Of a DNA stretch of 64,000 nt, positions 1 to 8,125 are shown in pieces. A program made the translations under genes and the position numbers. The notes beneath the pieces are model-generated. The model had not been told where the DNA came from. It did no database searches and worked only from the letters and a program-made list of their open reading frames with translations. This DNA is from Spirosoma luteum DSM 19990 (GTDB lineage Bacteria > Bacteroidota > Bacteroidia > Cytophagales > Spirosomataceae): positions 1 to 64,000 of the forward strand of contig NZ_KB893246.1 in the NCBI RefSeq assembly GCF_000374065.1. The letters run 5' to 3'. Position 1 is the stretch's first letter. Each line of letters begins with the position of its first letter.

Positions 1-1
1 C

Positions 2-1820
2 ACCACCCTGAGTGCCACCCAGCGACGGGTCAGCTTCAGCCCCCAGTACGTGGGCACCAACGGTAGCCCCATCTCCTTCGCTGTGGTGGGCCTGATGGCG
101 CCCACCACCACGGCGGGGCCCTACACGCTCAGCATCTACAATGACAATCCGGCCATTACCATCAACACCCAGCAGGGCAGTACCCAGAGCAGCTTCCTCT
201 ACAAGTGGCTGGAGGCCTGCAACAGCGGGGCCAGTGGACCAGCGACCACCTATGCCGCATCGGTGACCTATACCGCCCCGGCTTCCTGCTCGACCACCCC
301 AACACCACCGACGCCCCCTGTGCTGGTCCTGAGTGTCACGCCGGGTAGTTGTGCCTCGGCCACCAACCAGTACAGCCTGGCGGGCACCATCAGCCTGACC
401 AACGCCGTGGCCAGCTCACTCACCATCACCGATGGCAGTGCCAAGACCACCCTCAACGTGACGGCGGGACAAACATCGGCCAGCTTTAGCCTGACGGGTC
501 TAACTTCGGGCACGGGCAGCCACACGGTCAGCGTTAGCGGAGCGGGGTATACGACCGTGTCGGTGACTTACACCGCCCCGACTTCCTGTTCGGTAAAAGC
601 CCCTACCCTGGCCCTAAGCGTAGCATCGGGTAATTGCAATCCCAGTACTAACCAGTACAACCTGACGGGTACAATTACCCTTACCAATGCAGTATCCAGT
701 TCACTACTCATTACGGATGGCGCGCTGAACAAAATAATACCGGTAACTGCGGGGCAAACCTCTGCCAGCTTTAGCCTGACGGGTCTATCCTCGGGGACTG
801 GTTCTCACACGGTGATTGTCAGTGATATGGCTTATAGACCCGAATCGCCTACAAGTCCTGCCCATATTGCCATCGTCGGTGTAACAACAGTAAACTGTCT
901 GACCCTGGCAGCAGGCCTTCGGCAGGTACTGTTTACTCCTCAATACGCGGGATTAACTAATGAGCCTGTCAGTTTCTCTGTGATAAACGAGTTACTTCCT
1001 ACTATGAACCCAGGCCCATACAGTTTGAAACTCTACATTGATAACCCAATGATCACGCTTCACGCACAACAGGGTGGATCGCAGGGTTCCTTCCGATACA
1101 ACTGGTTACAGGCTTGCGCAACAAACCCCGGATCTACTACGAATAGCATTGGTTACACGCCTGTATCAGCTATTTACCAGGCCCCTGCTTCCTGCAAAGC
1201 TCCTTCTTCAGATGTAGCTCCGACTTCAGTTCCTGCGGCACTGGCGCTGACAGTTAGGCCCGAGACGTGTGATCCAGCTAACAACCAGTATAAACTAACG
1301 GGGGTACTTAACCTGACGAATGCTGTGGCCGCTTCTCTCCTGGTAACGGATGGCAGTGTGAGTACTGTTCTGACGGTGACAGATGGCCAGACTTCGGCTA
1401 ATTTTAGCCTGACCGGATTAGCTTCGGGAAGTGGCGACAGACGAGTTACTGTTAGTGAATCCGGTTATACCCCAACCACGTCCAACAGTGCTGGTTCCTT
1501 TGCCATTGCCGGTGTAACTACTGTTAGCTGCACAATAGTTAGTGTCAATCAGCGTCAGGTGACACTTACTCCTCAATACACGGGTGTTAATGGAAGCCCG
1601 ATTAGTTTCTCTATCACCAATGAGTCTTTGCCTACAACCACAGCGGGTCCTTATGTACTGAACCTTTTCATCGATAACCCAACGGTTACCTTGAATGCTC
1701 AGCAGGATCAGGAAAAGAGTACGTTCCTTTACAGGTGGCTGGAAGCCTGCGCCAACAGTCGCCCTGCGTCTTTGGTTTATGCTCCGGTTTCCACTACGTA
1801 CACAGCTCCGGTTGCCTGTT
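2..1820 (+). repeat. Alternating intragenic A/B repeat modules
   Basis: Approximate unit limits: A1 2-298, B1 317-591, B2 602-898, A2 899-1197, B3 1238-1531, A3 1532-1820. B units share the core TNQYxLTGTIxLTNAV and a GQTSASFSLTGL core. A units share PQYxGxNGSPISF and a WLEAC ending. The units are similar in protein but have diverged in codon use, the first A and B copies being much more G+C-rich than the later ones. Confidence 0.75.
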
Positions 1821-2809
1821 TCGCTACCCCCCGCATATCGCTGGCCGTTACTCCAGATACTTCGGTCACTAAGTCGCCCAACGGACGAGTGCCAGCAGCA
1901 CCGGGTATCCCCTTAAAGCTGGTTGACAAATCGAAGGCAAAAGTAGGTGACGTATTAACGTACACGCTGGTTATAACCAACTCTGGTACTACTGACCTGG
2001 TCAACGCAGTAGTGCGTGATTCAGCCTCAATCGGGTTGACATACGTACCAAATTCAGCCATTGCTCCGGCCGGAACCGTTTTCACTCCTGGAAACGGGTT
2101 AAGCACCTGGACTGTAGCAAGGCTGGCTCCGAACGAGAGACTGTCACTCGTCTTCAAGGCTAGGATCGATTCGACGGGTATTCTTTATAATACTGCGACT
2201 GTACAGGGCGATACCGCTATCGTATGCACAACAGTACCCGTCAAAGTGTGTCCCGGTTCGGTCTATAGTTTTAGTCTGGTTGCCAAACAGGGCCGGAGTA
2301 CCTACCGCTGGTTTAGGGATGGCAGGGAGATAAGAGGGGAAATAAACCACATTCTGGTTGTGACAGCCCCTGGTAGTTATAGCCTTGATCCATCGGGCGG
2401 AACTGGTCTATGCCCTGACTTTAGTTGCTGTCCTTTCGTTGTTGAGTTCGATACGTTACCTTCTTTCAAGGCCATAACTGTACCGGTTACCTGCACTACT
2501 GGTGCTCTTCAGGCCAACGGCAAACTGGTAGTCAGCGAATTTGACCCCTCCTTTACCTATCAGTATTCGCTGGGAACACAGTTTAACCCATCAGCTTCAC
2601 TATCGGGCGGAGCACAAACCATACCGACTGATGGTGTGCTGGCCAATAGCCTGGCTAATCCGGGTGCCAGTCAGTCGTATACGGTTCGGATCTACAACCA
2701 TTCGGGCTGTTACCGCGATGTAACAACAACGCTGGTGCCAACTACCTGCGGGTGCCCGGTAGATACGTGCGTACCGTTTGTGATTCAGAAAAATAAACGG
2801 GCCAGGTAA
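2..2809 (+). CDS. Large repetitive surface protein, 5' end outside window
   Basis: This is the C-terminal 935 residues or so of a large secreted protein. The reading frame is open from base 2, and the residues before the first possible GTG start (base 50) match the internal repeats, so the gene begins upstream of the window. Two module types alternate (A-B-B-A-B-A) to about base 1820. B modules carry the motif GQTSASFSLTGL. A modules carry a PGPY/AGPY motif, a D-N-P motif and W-L-E-A-C. A DUF11-like domain follows (about bases 1920-2240: KVGDVLTYTLVITNSG and TYVPNSA). The C-terminal region is cysteine-rich and ends in CVPFVIQKNKRAR. DUF11-type and similar beta-sandwich repeats are known from bacterial surface proteins. 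Adhesion is only an inference. A terminator follows directly. The first 600 bases are visibly richer in G+C than the rest. Confidence 0.8.
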   Translation, partial: TTLSATQRRVSFSPQYVGTNGSPISFAVVGLMAPTTTAGPYTLSIYNDNPAITINTQQGSTQSSFLYKWLEACNSGASGPATTYAASVTYTAPASCSTTPTPPTPPVLVLSVTPGSCASATNQYSLAGTISLTNAVASSLTITDGSAKTTLNVTAGQTSASFSLTGLTSGTGSHTVSVSGAGYTTVSVTYTAPTSCSVKAPTLALSVASGNCNPSTNQYNLTGTITLTNAVSSSLLITDGALNKIIPVTAGQTSASFSLTGLSSGTGSHTVIVSDMAYRPESPTSPAHIAIVGVTTVNCLTLAAGLRQVLFTPQYAGLTNEPVSFSVINELLPTMNPGPYSLKLYIDNPMITLHAQQGGSQGSFRYNWLQACATNPGSTTNSIGYTPVSAIYQAPASCKAPSSDVAPTSVPAALALTVRPETCDPANNQYKLTGVLNLTNAVAASLLVTDGSVSTVLTVTDGQTSANFSLTGLASGSGDRRVTVSESGYTPTTSNSAGSFAIAGVTTVSCTIVSVNQRQVTLTPQYTGVNGSPISFSITNESLPTTTAGPYVLNLFIDNPTVTLNAQQDQEKSTFLYRWLEACANSRPASLVYAPVSTTYTAPVACFATPRISLAVTPDTSVTKSPNGRVPAAPGIPLKLVDKSKAKVGDVLTYTLVITNSGTTDLVNAVVRDSASIGLTYVPNSAIAPAGTVFTPGNGLSTWTVARLAPNERLSLVFKARIDSTGILYNTATVQGDTAIVCTTVPVKVCPGSVYSFSLVAKQGRSTYRWFRDGREIRGEINHILVVTAPGSYSLDPSGGTGLCPDFSCCPFVVEFDTLPSFKAITVPVTCTTGALQANGKLVVSEFDPSFTYQYSLGTQFNPSASLSGGAQTIPTDGVLANSLANPGASQSYTVRIYNHSGCYRDVTTTLVPTTCGCPVDTCVPFVIQKNKRAR

Positions 2810-2872
2810 CGTATCTGAGAAGCAAGCCCGGCTCCTGAATTATGTAGGCTGAGGAGTTAGTGATTAACCGCC

Positions 2873-2917
2873 AAAACCTTCCGATTGACCGTATTACTAC
2901 GTCAATCGGAAGGTTTT
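2873..2917 (+). terminator. Rho-independent terminator after the surface protein gene
   Basis: Perfect 17-bp arms (2873-2889 and 2901-2917) enclose an 11-base loop, with an A-tract on the left and a T-tract on the right, so it could act on both strands. The rest of the 411-base gap to sufC (2918-3179) shows no supported gene. Confidence 0.85.
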
Positions 2918-3179
2918 TGTATATGGCTGGATGGTTTGCCATTACCTGAAGAAACTCATTATGGTCTGATAGCTAAAGTAGGGTGTTCACTACGCTGCGC
3001 CAGGAAAATGGGTCAGGCATTGCTCGTCAACCATTTACAGGTTTTTAAGCACTAAAAATAGCCGTTGCACAGATAGCATCAGGGAGAGGATTTGGTCTCA
3101 TGGCCGAATAAGAAACGGGTAAGTCAACTTTTGAGTGACCGTTTTTGTTACGTACAAAAGCAGATACCGTTCAATCTGT

Positions 3180-3187
3180 TAACTTTG
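3180..3187 (+). promoter_or_regulatory. Bacteroidota -7 promoter element for the suf operon
   Basis: TAACTTTG fits the TAnnTTTG consensus of the primary sigma factor of Bacteroidota. It lies 33 bases before the sufC start codon. No well-spaced -33 TTTG was found; the nearest, at 3144-3147, is too far upstream. Confidence 0.5.
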
Positions 3188-3220
3188 CGGCTTTATTTGC
3201 CCGTCACGCTAAAACGTATT

Positions 3221-3970
3221 ATGTTATCCATCAGTAATTTACATGCCTCCATTGGCAATAAAGAAATATTGAGAGGTCTCAACCTGGAAGTCAATGCCGG
3301 TGAGATACACGCTATCATGGGTCCGAATGGCGCGGGCAAAAGTACATTGGCCTCGGTACTGGCAGGTCGTGAAGATTATGAAGTAACGGATGGCAGCGTA
3401 CAGTATAATGGGAAGGATTTACTGGACATGGCTATCGAAGAGCGCGCAGCCGAAGGTATTTTTCTGGCGTTTCAGTATCCGGTAGAAATTCCGGGTGTCA
3501 GTACGACCAATTTCCTGAAGACGGCTCTCAACGAGATTCGCAAACACCGCGGTCAGGAGCCACTCGACGCGGTTCAGTTCCTGAAGTTGATGAAAGAGAA
3601 AATGAAACTCGTCAACATCGACCAGTCGTTGCTGAGTCGTTCATTGAACGAAGGATTTTCGGGCGGAGAAAAAAAGCGGAACGAAATATTTCAGATGGCT
3701 ATGCTCGAACCGAAACTGGCTATTCTGGACGAAACAGATTCTGGACTGGACATTGACGCGCTTCGTATTGTGGCCGACGGTGTCAACCAACTGCGGTCTC
3801 CTGACCGGGCCACAATTGTGGTAACTCACTACCAGCGCCTTTTGGATTACATTGTTCCCGACTTTGTACACGTACTGTACAAAGGACGCATCGTAAAGTC
3901 GGGACCTAAAGAACTGGCTCTAGAACTCGAAGAAAAAGGTTACGACTGGATTAAAGCCGAAGCGGTTTAA
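3221..3970 (+). CDS. sufC: SufC, ATPase of the SUF Fe-S assembly scaffold
   Basis: The cytoplasmic ABC-type ATPase (249 aa) that partners SufB and SufD in building Fe-S clusters. Walker A is GPNGAGKST (about residues 34-42), the signature is LNEGFSGGEKKR and Walker B is LAILDETDSGLDID. The E-K-K-R extension of the signature and the IDALRIVADGVN segment are typical of SufC rather than transport ATPases. The start at 3221 (MLSISNLHAS) was chosen because it gives the usual family length; the frame is open upstream to 3092, but that stretch does not resemble SufC and contains the promoter element. First gene of the suf operon here. sufB, normally next to sufC in this phylum, is not present upstream. 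Confidence 0.95.
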   Translation: MLSISNLHASIGNKEILRGLNLEVNAGEIHAIMGPNGAGKSTLASVLAGREDYEVTDGSVQYNGKDLLDMAIEERAAEGIFLAFQYPVEIPGVSTTNFLKTALNEIRKHRGQEPLDAVQFLKLMKEKMKLVNIDQSLLSRSLNEGFSGGEKKRNEIFQMAMLEPKLAILDETDSGLDIDALRIVADGVNQLRSPDRATIVVTHYQRLLDYIVPDFVHVLYKGRIVKSGPKELALELEEKGYDWIKAEAV

Positions 3971-3973
3971 CAG

Positions 3974-4062
3974 TAATGATGAATGATGAATGATGAATTA
4001 GCTCATAGCAATCTTCATTGCTCCAGCCTTGTTTGTCATTCATCATTTATAATTTATCATTA
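3974..4062. repeat. Imperfect long-arm dyad between sufC and sufD
   Basis: Arms 3974-4000 and 4036-4062 pair at 23 of 27 positions around a 35-base loop. The left arm is a tandem of a 7-base word (ATGATGA/AATGATG). The element fills most of the 98-base gap between the sufC stop and the sufD start. The same word builds the dyad at 22038-22110. There is no T-tract, so it is not a classical terminator. Confidence 0.7.
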
Positions 4063-4068
4063 AATTTT

Positions 4069-5391
4069 ATGACCCCTTACGCATCCTATAACGATTTTAA
4101 AGAGCAGTTGCTGGCCTCCTTCCGGGATAACGAAGAACGGATGAATGGTGAGCGAAAAGCGCCGTTACACCAAATTAGACGGGCAGCCCTCAGGCAGTTT
4201 GACCAGTTAGGTTTTCCAACCATTCGGCACGAAGAGTGGAAATATTCGAACGTTAGTGGCCTGATGAAACAGGCTTTTGAGCTCGATGAAACGACAACGC
4301 TGACCCCAAACGACCTGGCCCCGCTCGAAATCCCGAATCTCGACGGCAATATTCTGTACTTCGTCAACGGTCGTTACCATCCGGAGCTTTCGCACATTGT
4401 CAGCCCGGCGGGCCAGGTGCAGATTACGAGTTTTGCCAGCGCCCTCAAAAGCGAGCCAGACCTGATAAGCGCCCACTTTGCTCAGTACGCCAACTACCAG
4501 GAAAATAGTTTCACGGCCCTAAATACGGCGTTAGCCAATGATGGCGTAGTGGTACGGGTTCCGGACAATACAACGGTAGACCAACCCATCATCCTTCGCT
4601 TCATCACCGATTCCCGAACGAAGAACATTGCTTCGCAACCGCGTAACCTCATCGTGGTAGGCAAGAATTCGGAACTGATGCTGGCGGAATCATACCGTAC
4701 TCTGGGCGAAGGAGCCAGTTTCGTGAATGTCGTGACTGAAATTGTCCTGGACCGCGATGCCCGGATGCAGTATTATAAAGTACAGGATGAGACTGAGAAG
4801 GCTTATCACATTGGTACCACACAGGTTAACCAGACGGATAGCAGTCACTTTTATTCGGCTACGGTAACACTCAATGGCAGCTTCGTACGCAACAACCTGA
4901 ATATCCGGCTCGACGGACAGTATGCCGAAGCATTCATGTACGGCCTGTACATGCCAAACGGTCGGCAGCACGTAGACAATCACACACTGGTTGACCACGC
5001 CATGCCTAATTCGTACAGCAATGAACTTTACAAGGGCATTCTGGACGACAACAGTACGGGCGTGTTCAACGGCAAGATTTTCGTTCGGCCCGACGCGCAG
5101 AAAACGAATGCGTACCAATCGTGCAAAAACGTGGTACTGTCGCCCGGCGCAACGATGAACACGAAGCCCCAACTGGAAATTTACGCCGATGACGTGAAAT
5201 GTTCGCACGGCACCACTACGGGTCAGCTTAACGACGAAGCCCTGTTTTACATGCGCTCACGGGGAATTCCTAAAGACGAAGCCCGAACGCTGTTGCTGTA
5301 CGCCTTCTCGCAGGATGTATTGAGCCAGATCAAAATCCAGCCCATCCGCGAGTATCTGGAGCGGGTGGTGCAGGAAAAGCTAGGAAAGTGA
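4069..5391 (+). CDS. sufD: SufD, SUF Fe-S scaffold subunit
   Basis: SufD (440 aa) forms the SufBC2D scaffold with SufB and SufC and is needed for iron acquisition during cluster assembly. The protein shows the SufB/SufD beta-helix core and the conserved C-terminal block with CSHGTTTGQL, followed by an R-S-R-G-I motif and the helical end LLLYAFSQDVL. The N-terminal region (RHEEWKYSN) is typical of SufD. The ATG at 4069 was chosen over the upstream in-frame start at 4018 because the extra residues are encoded by the intergenic dyad. It is co-oriented with sufC and sufS. Confidence 0.95.
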   Translation: MTPYASYNDFKEQLLASFRDNEERMNGERKAPLHQIRRAALRQFDQLGFPTIRHEEWKYSNVSGLMKQAFELDETTTLTPNDLAPLEIPNLDGNILYFVNGRYHPELSHIVSPAGQVQITSFASALKSEPDLISAHFAQYANYQENSFTALNTALANDGVVVRVPDNTTVDQPIILRFITDSRTKNIASQPRNLIVVGKNSELMLAESYRTLGEGASFVNVVTEIVLDRDARMQYYKVQDETEKAYHIGTTQVNQTDSSHFYSATVTLNGSFVRNNLNIRLDGQYAEAFMYGLYMPNGRQHVDNHTLVDHAMPNSYSNELYKGILDDNSTGVFNGKIFVRPDAQKTNAYQSCKNVVLSPGATMNTKPQLEIYADDVKCSHGTTTGQLNDEALFYMRSRGIPKDEARTLLLYAFSQDVLSQIKIQPIREYLERVVQEKLGK

Positions 5392-5405
5392 TTTATTTTA
5401 ATGGC

Positions 5406-5456
5406 TAATGAACACCGGGTAATGGCTCTAGTCTGGTCAGCACTTAGTGTTCATTA
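5406..5456. repeat. Inverted repeat between sufD and sufS
   Basis: Perfect 10-bp arms TAATGAACAC (5406-5415) and GTGTTCATTA (5447-5456) enclose a 31-base loop. Weaker complementarity extends outward (TAATGG against the TCATTA that follows). It lies wholly in the 134-base gap between sufD and sufS and resembles the other long-loop dyads here. Confidence 0.55.
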
Positions 5457-5525
5457 TCATTAAAAGGAGCACCTTTCCGCCTTCCAGATTGTTGTTTCTT
5501 TAGATATAAACACGTCCTATTGCCC

Positions 5526-6764
5526 ATGCAATCAGCCATAGACAACGCCCTCGATATTCAGCAAATACGCCGGAATTTCCCCATACTTCATCAGGAAATA
5601 AATGGTCGGCCTTTGGTGTACTTCGACAACGCGGCTACCACTCAGAAACCACAGTCGGTCATTGATGCCCTCACCCGGTATTATGAAGGCTACAACGCGA
5701 ACATTCACCGGGGTATTCACCATCTGGCCGAACAGGCTACGGCCGCTTTTGAAGACTCGCGCCGGGCAGTTCAAACGTTTTTGAACGCTAAGCACTGGCA
5801 GGAAATTATCTTCACGTACGGCACTACCGACGGTATCAACTTAGTAGCTAACAGTTACGGTCGGCGGTTTTTGACAGCGGGCGACGAGATAATTATCTCA
5901 ACTATGGAGCACCACTCCAACATTGTTCCCTGGCAGATGCTCTGCGAGGAACGGGGTTGCGTACTACGAATAATTCCGGTTGATGAAAACGGTGACCTGA
6001 TTCTGGAAGAATACGAAAAGTTACTGTCCGAAAAGACTAAGCTTGTTTCGGTGGTTCACGTGTCCAATTCGCTCGGCACGATTAACCCGGTTAAAACCAT
6101 CATCGACAAGGCGCACGAAGTAGGTGCTGTTGTGTTGATTGATGGCGCTCAGGCCAGTTCGCATATTGAGCTGGACGTGCAGGCGCTGGATGCTGATTTC
6201 TATGCTTTCTCGGCCCACAAATTATACGGACCAACGGGCATGGGTGTTCTTTACGGAAAGAAAGAGCTTCTGGACGCCATGCCACCCTACCGGGGTGGGG
6301 GTGAGATGATAAAAGAGGTGACGTTTGAAAAGACGACCTATAACGACATTCCGTACAAATTTGAAGCGGGCACGCCCAACATTGCCGATGTGGTGGCGGT
6401 AAAAACGGCGCTGGAGTACATAACCGATTTAGGTAAAGAGACTATTGCCGCCCATGAAAACGACTTGCTTCAGTACGCTACCGCGCAACTAAGTGAGCTG
6501 GACGGATTACGCATTATCGGACAGGCCAAGCATAAAATTGGCGTCATTTCCTTTGTCTTAGAAGGCATTCACCATCAGGATACGGGCGTTATTCTGGACC
6601 AGCAGGGCATTGCCGTTCGGACGGGTCACCATTGTACCATGCCCCTGATGCAGCGCTTTGGTATTGCCGGAACTACGCGGGCATCCTTTGCCGTTTATAA
6701 CACCAGAGACGAAATTGACCGGCTCGTGCTGGGACTGAAGAGGGTTCATAAAATGATGCTGTAA
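5526..6764 (+). CDS. sufS: SufS, cysteine desulfurase
   Basis: A PLP enzyme (412 aa) that converts L-cysteine to L-alanine and passes the persulfide sulfur to SufE. The PLP lysine is in FSAHKLYGPTG (about K232) and the active-site cysteine is in RTGHHCTMP (about C370). The N-terminal block YFDNAATTQKP is typical of class V aminotransferase folds of the SufS/CsdA group. The ATG at 5526 is preferred; a TTG two codons earlier (5520) also keeps the frame open. It is followed after 16 bases by sufE, its known partner. Confidence 0.95.
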   Translation: MQSAIDNALDIQQIRRNFPILHQEINGRPLVYFDNAATTQKPQSVIDALTRYYEGYNANIHRGIHHLAEQATAAFEDSRRAVQTFLNAKHWQEIIFTYGTTDGINLVANSYGRRFLTAGDEIIISTMEHHSNIVPWQMLCEERGCVLRIIPVDENGDLILEEYEKLLSEKTKLVSVVHVSNSLGTINPVKTIIDKAHEVGAVVLIDGAQASSHIELDVQALDADFYAFSAHKLYGPTGMGVLYGKKELLDAMPPYRGGGEMIKEVTFEKTTYNDIPYKFEAGTPNIADVVAVKTALEYITDLGKETIAAHENDLLQYATAQLSELDGLRIIGQAKHKIGVISFVLEGIHHQDTGVILDQQGIAVRTGHHCTMPLMQRFGIAGTTRASFAVYNTRDEIDRLVLGLKRVHKMML

Positions 6765-6780
6765 CCTGGTTATTTAACGC

Positions 6781-7212
6781 ATGACAATCAACGAGAAGCA
6801 GGACGAAATCATTGAGGAATTTGACTTGTTCGACGATCAGCTCGACAAGACACAGTACATCATTGATTTGGGCAAAAAATTACCCCCTATGCCCGAAACT
6901 CAGAAAACCGACGAGAATCGGATTATGGGCTGTCAGTCGAAAGTATGGGTGGATGCTGAACTAAAAGATGACCGGCTGTATTTTTACGGAGACAGTGAAC
7001 CGACCGCGCAGATTTCTAAGGGCCTGGTTGGCTTGCTGGTCAGAGTCCTATCGGGGCAGAAACCGGAAGATGTTGCCAATGCCGACTTGTACTTTATTCC
7101 TCAGGTGGGCATGGGTAATCTGATTACATCCTTGCGGGCTGGTGGGCTGGCTTCTATGATTGAACGCATGAAAGCATTCGGAAGGGCTTACTCCGTAACC
7201 GAGAACAGGTAG
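6781..7212 (+). CDS. sufE: SufE, sulfur acceptor protein
   Basis: SufE (143 aa) takes the persulfide from SufS and hands it to the scaffold. The acceptor cysteine is in IMGCQSKVW (about C51), the signature of the family. The length is normal. It sits between sufS and the DUF59 gene, with only two bases to the next start codon, which points to one transcript. Confidence 0.95.
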   Translation: MTINEKQDEIIEEFDLFDDQLDKTQYIIDLGKKLPPMPETQKTDENRIMGCQSKVWVDAELKDDRLYFYGDSEPTAQISKGLVGLLVRVLSGQKPEDVANADLYFIPQVGMGNLITSLRAGGLASMIERMKAFGRAYSVTENR

Positions 7213-7214
7213 CA

Positions 7215-7538
7215 ATGACACAGATCATGACAGACGAAGAATTAAAAGAACAGGTTGTACTGGCCCTCAAAGGTGTATATGATCCCGAAATTCCGGTAGA
7301 TGTGTACGAACTGGGCCTGATTTACGACATCAAGATATTCCCGGTGAACAATGTTTATATCCTTATGACACTCACCTCGCCCTCCTGCCCATCGGCAGGC
7401 GAAATTCCGGCCGAGATTGAAGAGAAAGTACGGGCTATAGAGGGCGTGAGCGACGTTAGCGTGGAGCTAACATTCGATCCCCCCTACTCCACCGAATTAA
7501 TGTCGGAAGTAGCCAAACTGGAACTGGGCTTTATGTAA
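7215..7538 (+). CDS. DUF59/MIP18-family Fe-S assembly protein (SufT-like)
   Basis: A small (107 aa) MIP18/DUF59 protein, a group that takes part in Fe-S cluster maturation in bacteria and eukaryotes. Visible motifs are DPEIPVDVYELGLIYDI and TLTSPSCPSAGEIP; the conserved cysteine is about C58. It starts two bases after the sufE stop, matching the common Bacteroidota order sufS-sufE-DUF59. Two start codons are possible (7215 and 7227); the first is used here. The exact step is not established from sequence, so no gene symbol is given. Confidence 0.9.
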   Translation: MTQIMTDEELKEQVVLALKGVYDPEIPVDVYELGLIYDIKIFPVNNVYILMTLTSPSCPSAGEIPAEIEEKVRAIEGVSDVSVELTFDPPYSTELMSEVAKLELGFM

Positions 7539-7549
7539 AAAAAGTTGGT

Positions 7550-7626
7550 CAGTTGAACAGTCTGCCAGTCGATCAACGTTATTCGATTGTGTGACTTACA
7601 CTAACCGACTACTAACTGTTTAACTG
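7550..7626. repeat. Long-loop dyad before the bacilliredoxin gene
   Basis: Arms CAGTTGAACAGT (7550-7561) and ACTGTTTAACTG (7615-7626) pair at 11 of 12 positions with a 53-base loop. The loop has further CAGTC/GACT-like words. It fills the 98-base gap between the DUF59 gene and the next start codon. Confidence 0.6.
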
Positions 7627-7636
7627 ATAATTAATT

Positions 7637-8068
7637 ATGTATCCTCCTCATTTGCTTATCCCGATGCGGGAAGACCTGACCAGCGTTGGGTTCGAAGAAT
7701 TGACCACTGCCGAAGATGTGGTAAACACCATGGAAAATGCCGAAGGCACCATGCTTGTGGTGGTGAACTCAGTATGTGGCTGTGCCGCTGGTGCAGCCCG
7801 TCCGGGTGTAAAGGCGGCTCTGGCAGCCAGCCCGGTAAAACCAGACAAGATGGTATCCGTGTTTGCCGGTGGTGACCTAGAAGCAACCGCCAAAATGCGG
7901 TATTACCTGCTACCCTATCCGCCATCGTCGCCAGCCATTGGCATTTTCAAAGATGGCGATCTGGTGCATTTTATCGAGCGGCACCACATTGAAGGTCGCT
8001 CGGCGCAGATGATTGCCCAGCACCTTGAGATGGCACTGGAAGAATTCTGTACGCCAGCTAACGCGTAA
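7637..8068 (+). CDS. Bacilliredoxin, BrxA/BrxB (YphP/YqiW) family
   Basis: A 143-aa thioredoxin-fold protein of the BrxA/BrxB family, which removes bacillithiol from mixed disulfides on proteins. The family's CGC active site is present in VNSVCGCAAGAARPG (about residues 47-49). The start MYPPHLLIP and the later AIGIFKDGDLVHFIERHHIEG block also fit. It is the last gene of the suf run, although a 98-base gap with a dyad separates it, so it may have its own promoter. The context suggests redox care of Fe-S or thiol proteins (inference). A strong terminator follows. Confidence 0.9.
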   Translation: MYPPHLLIPMREDLTSVGFEELTTAEDVVNTMENAEGTMLVVVNSVCGCAAGAARPGVKAALAASPVKPDKMVSVFAGGDLEATAKMRYYLLPYPPSSPAIGIFKDGDLVHFIERHHIEGRSAQMIAQHLEMALEEFCTPANA

Positions 8069-8078
8069 TAATCGCCTT

Positions 8079-8125
8079 GTAACGTAAAAAAGCCCGGACT
8101 CAGAGTCCGGGCTTTTTTACGTTAC
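8079..8125. terminator. Bidirectional terminator, suf operon / eboC
   Basis: Perfect 22-bp arms (8079-8100 and 8104-8125) enclose a three-base loop, with A-tract and T-tract inside the stem, so it works from both sides. It sits between convergent genes. The stop codon of the minus-strand gene (8117-8119) lies inside the right arm. Confidence 0.92.

Noticed and set aside
3974-4062. Short ATGATGA repeats as a CRISPR array
   Set aside because: Units are 7-8 bases, have no spacers and form an inverted arrangement; no cas genes are present.
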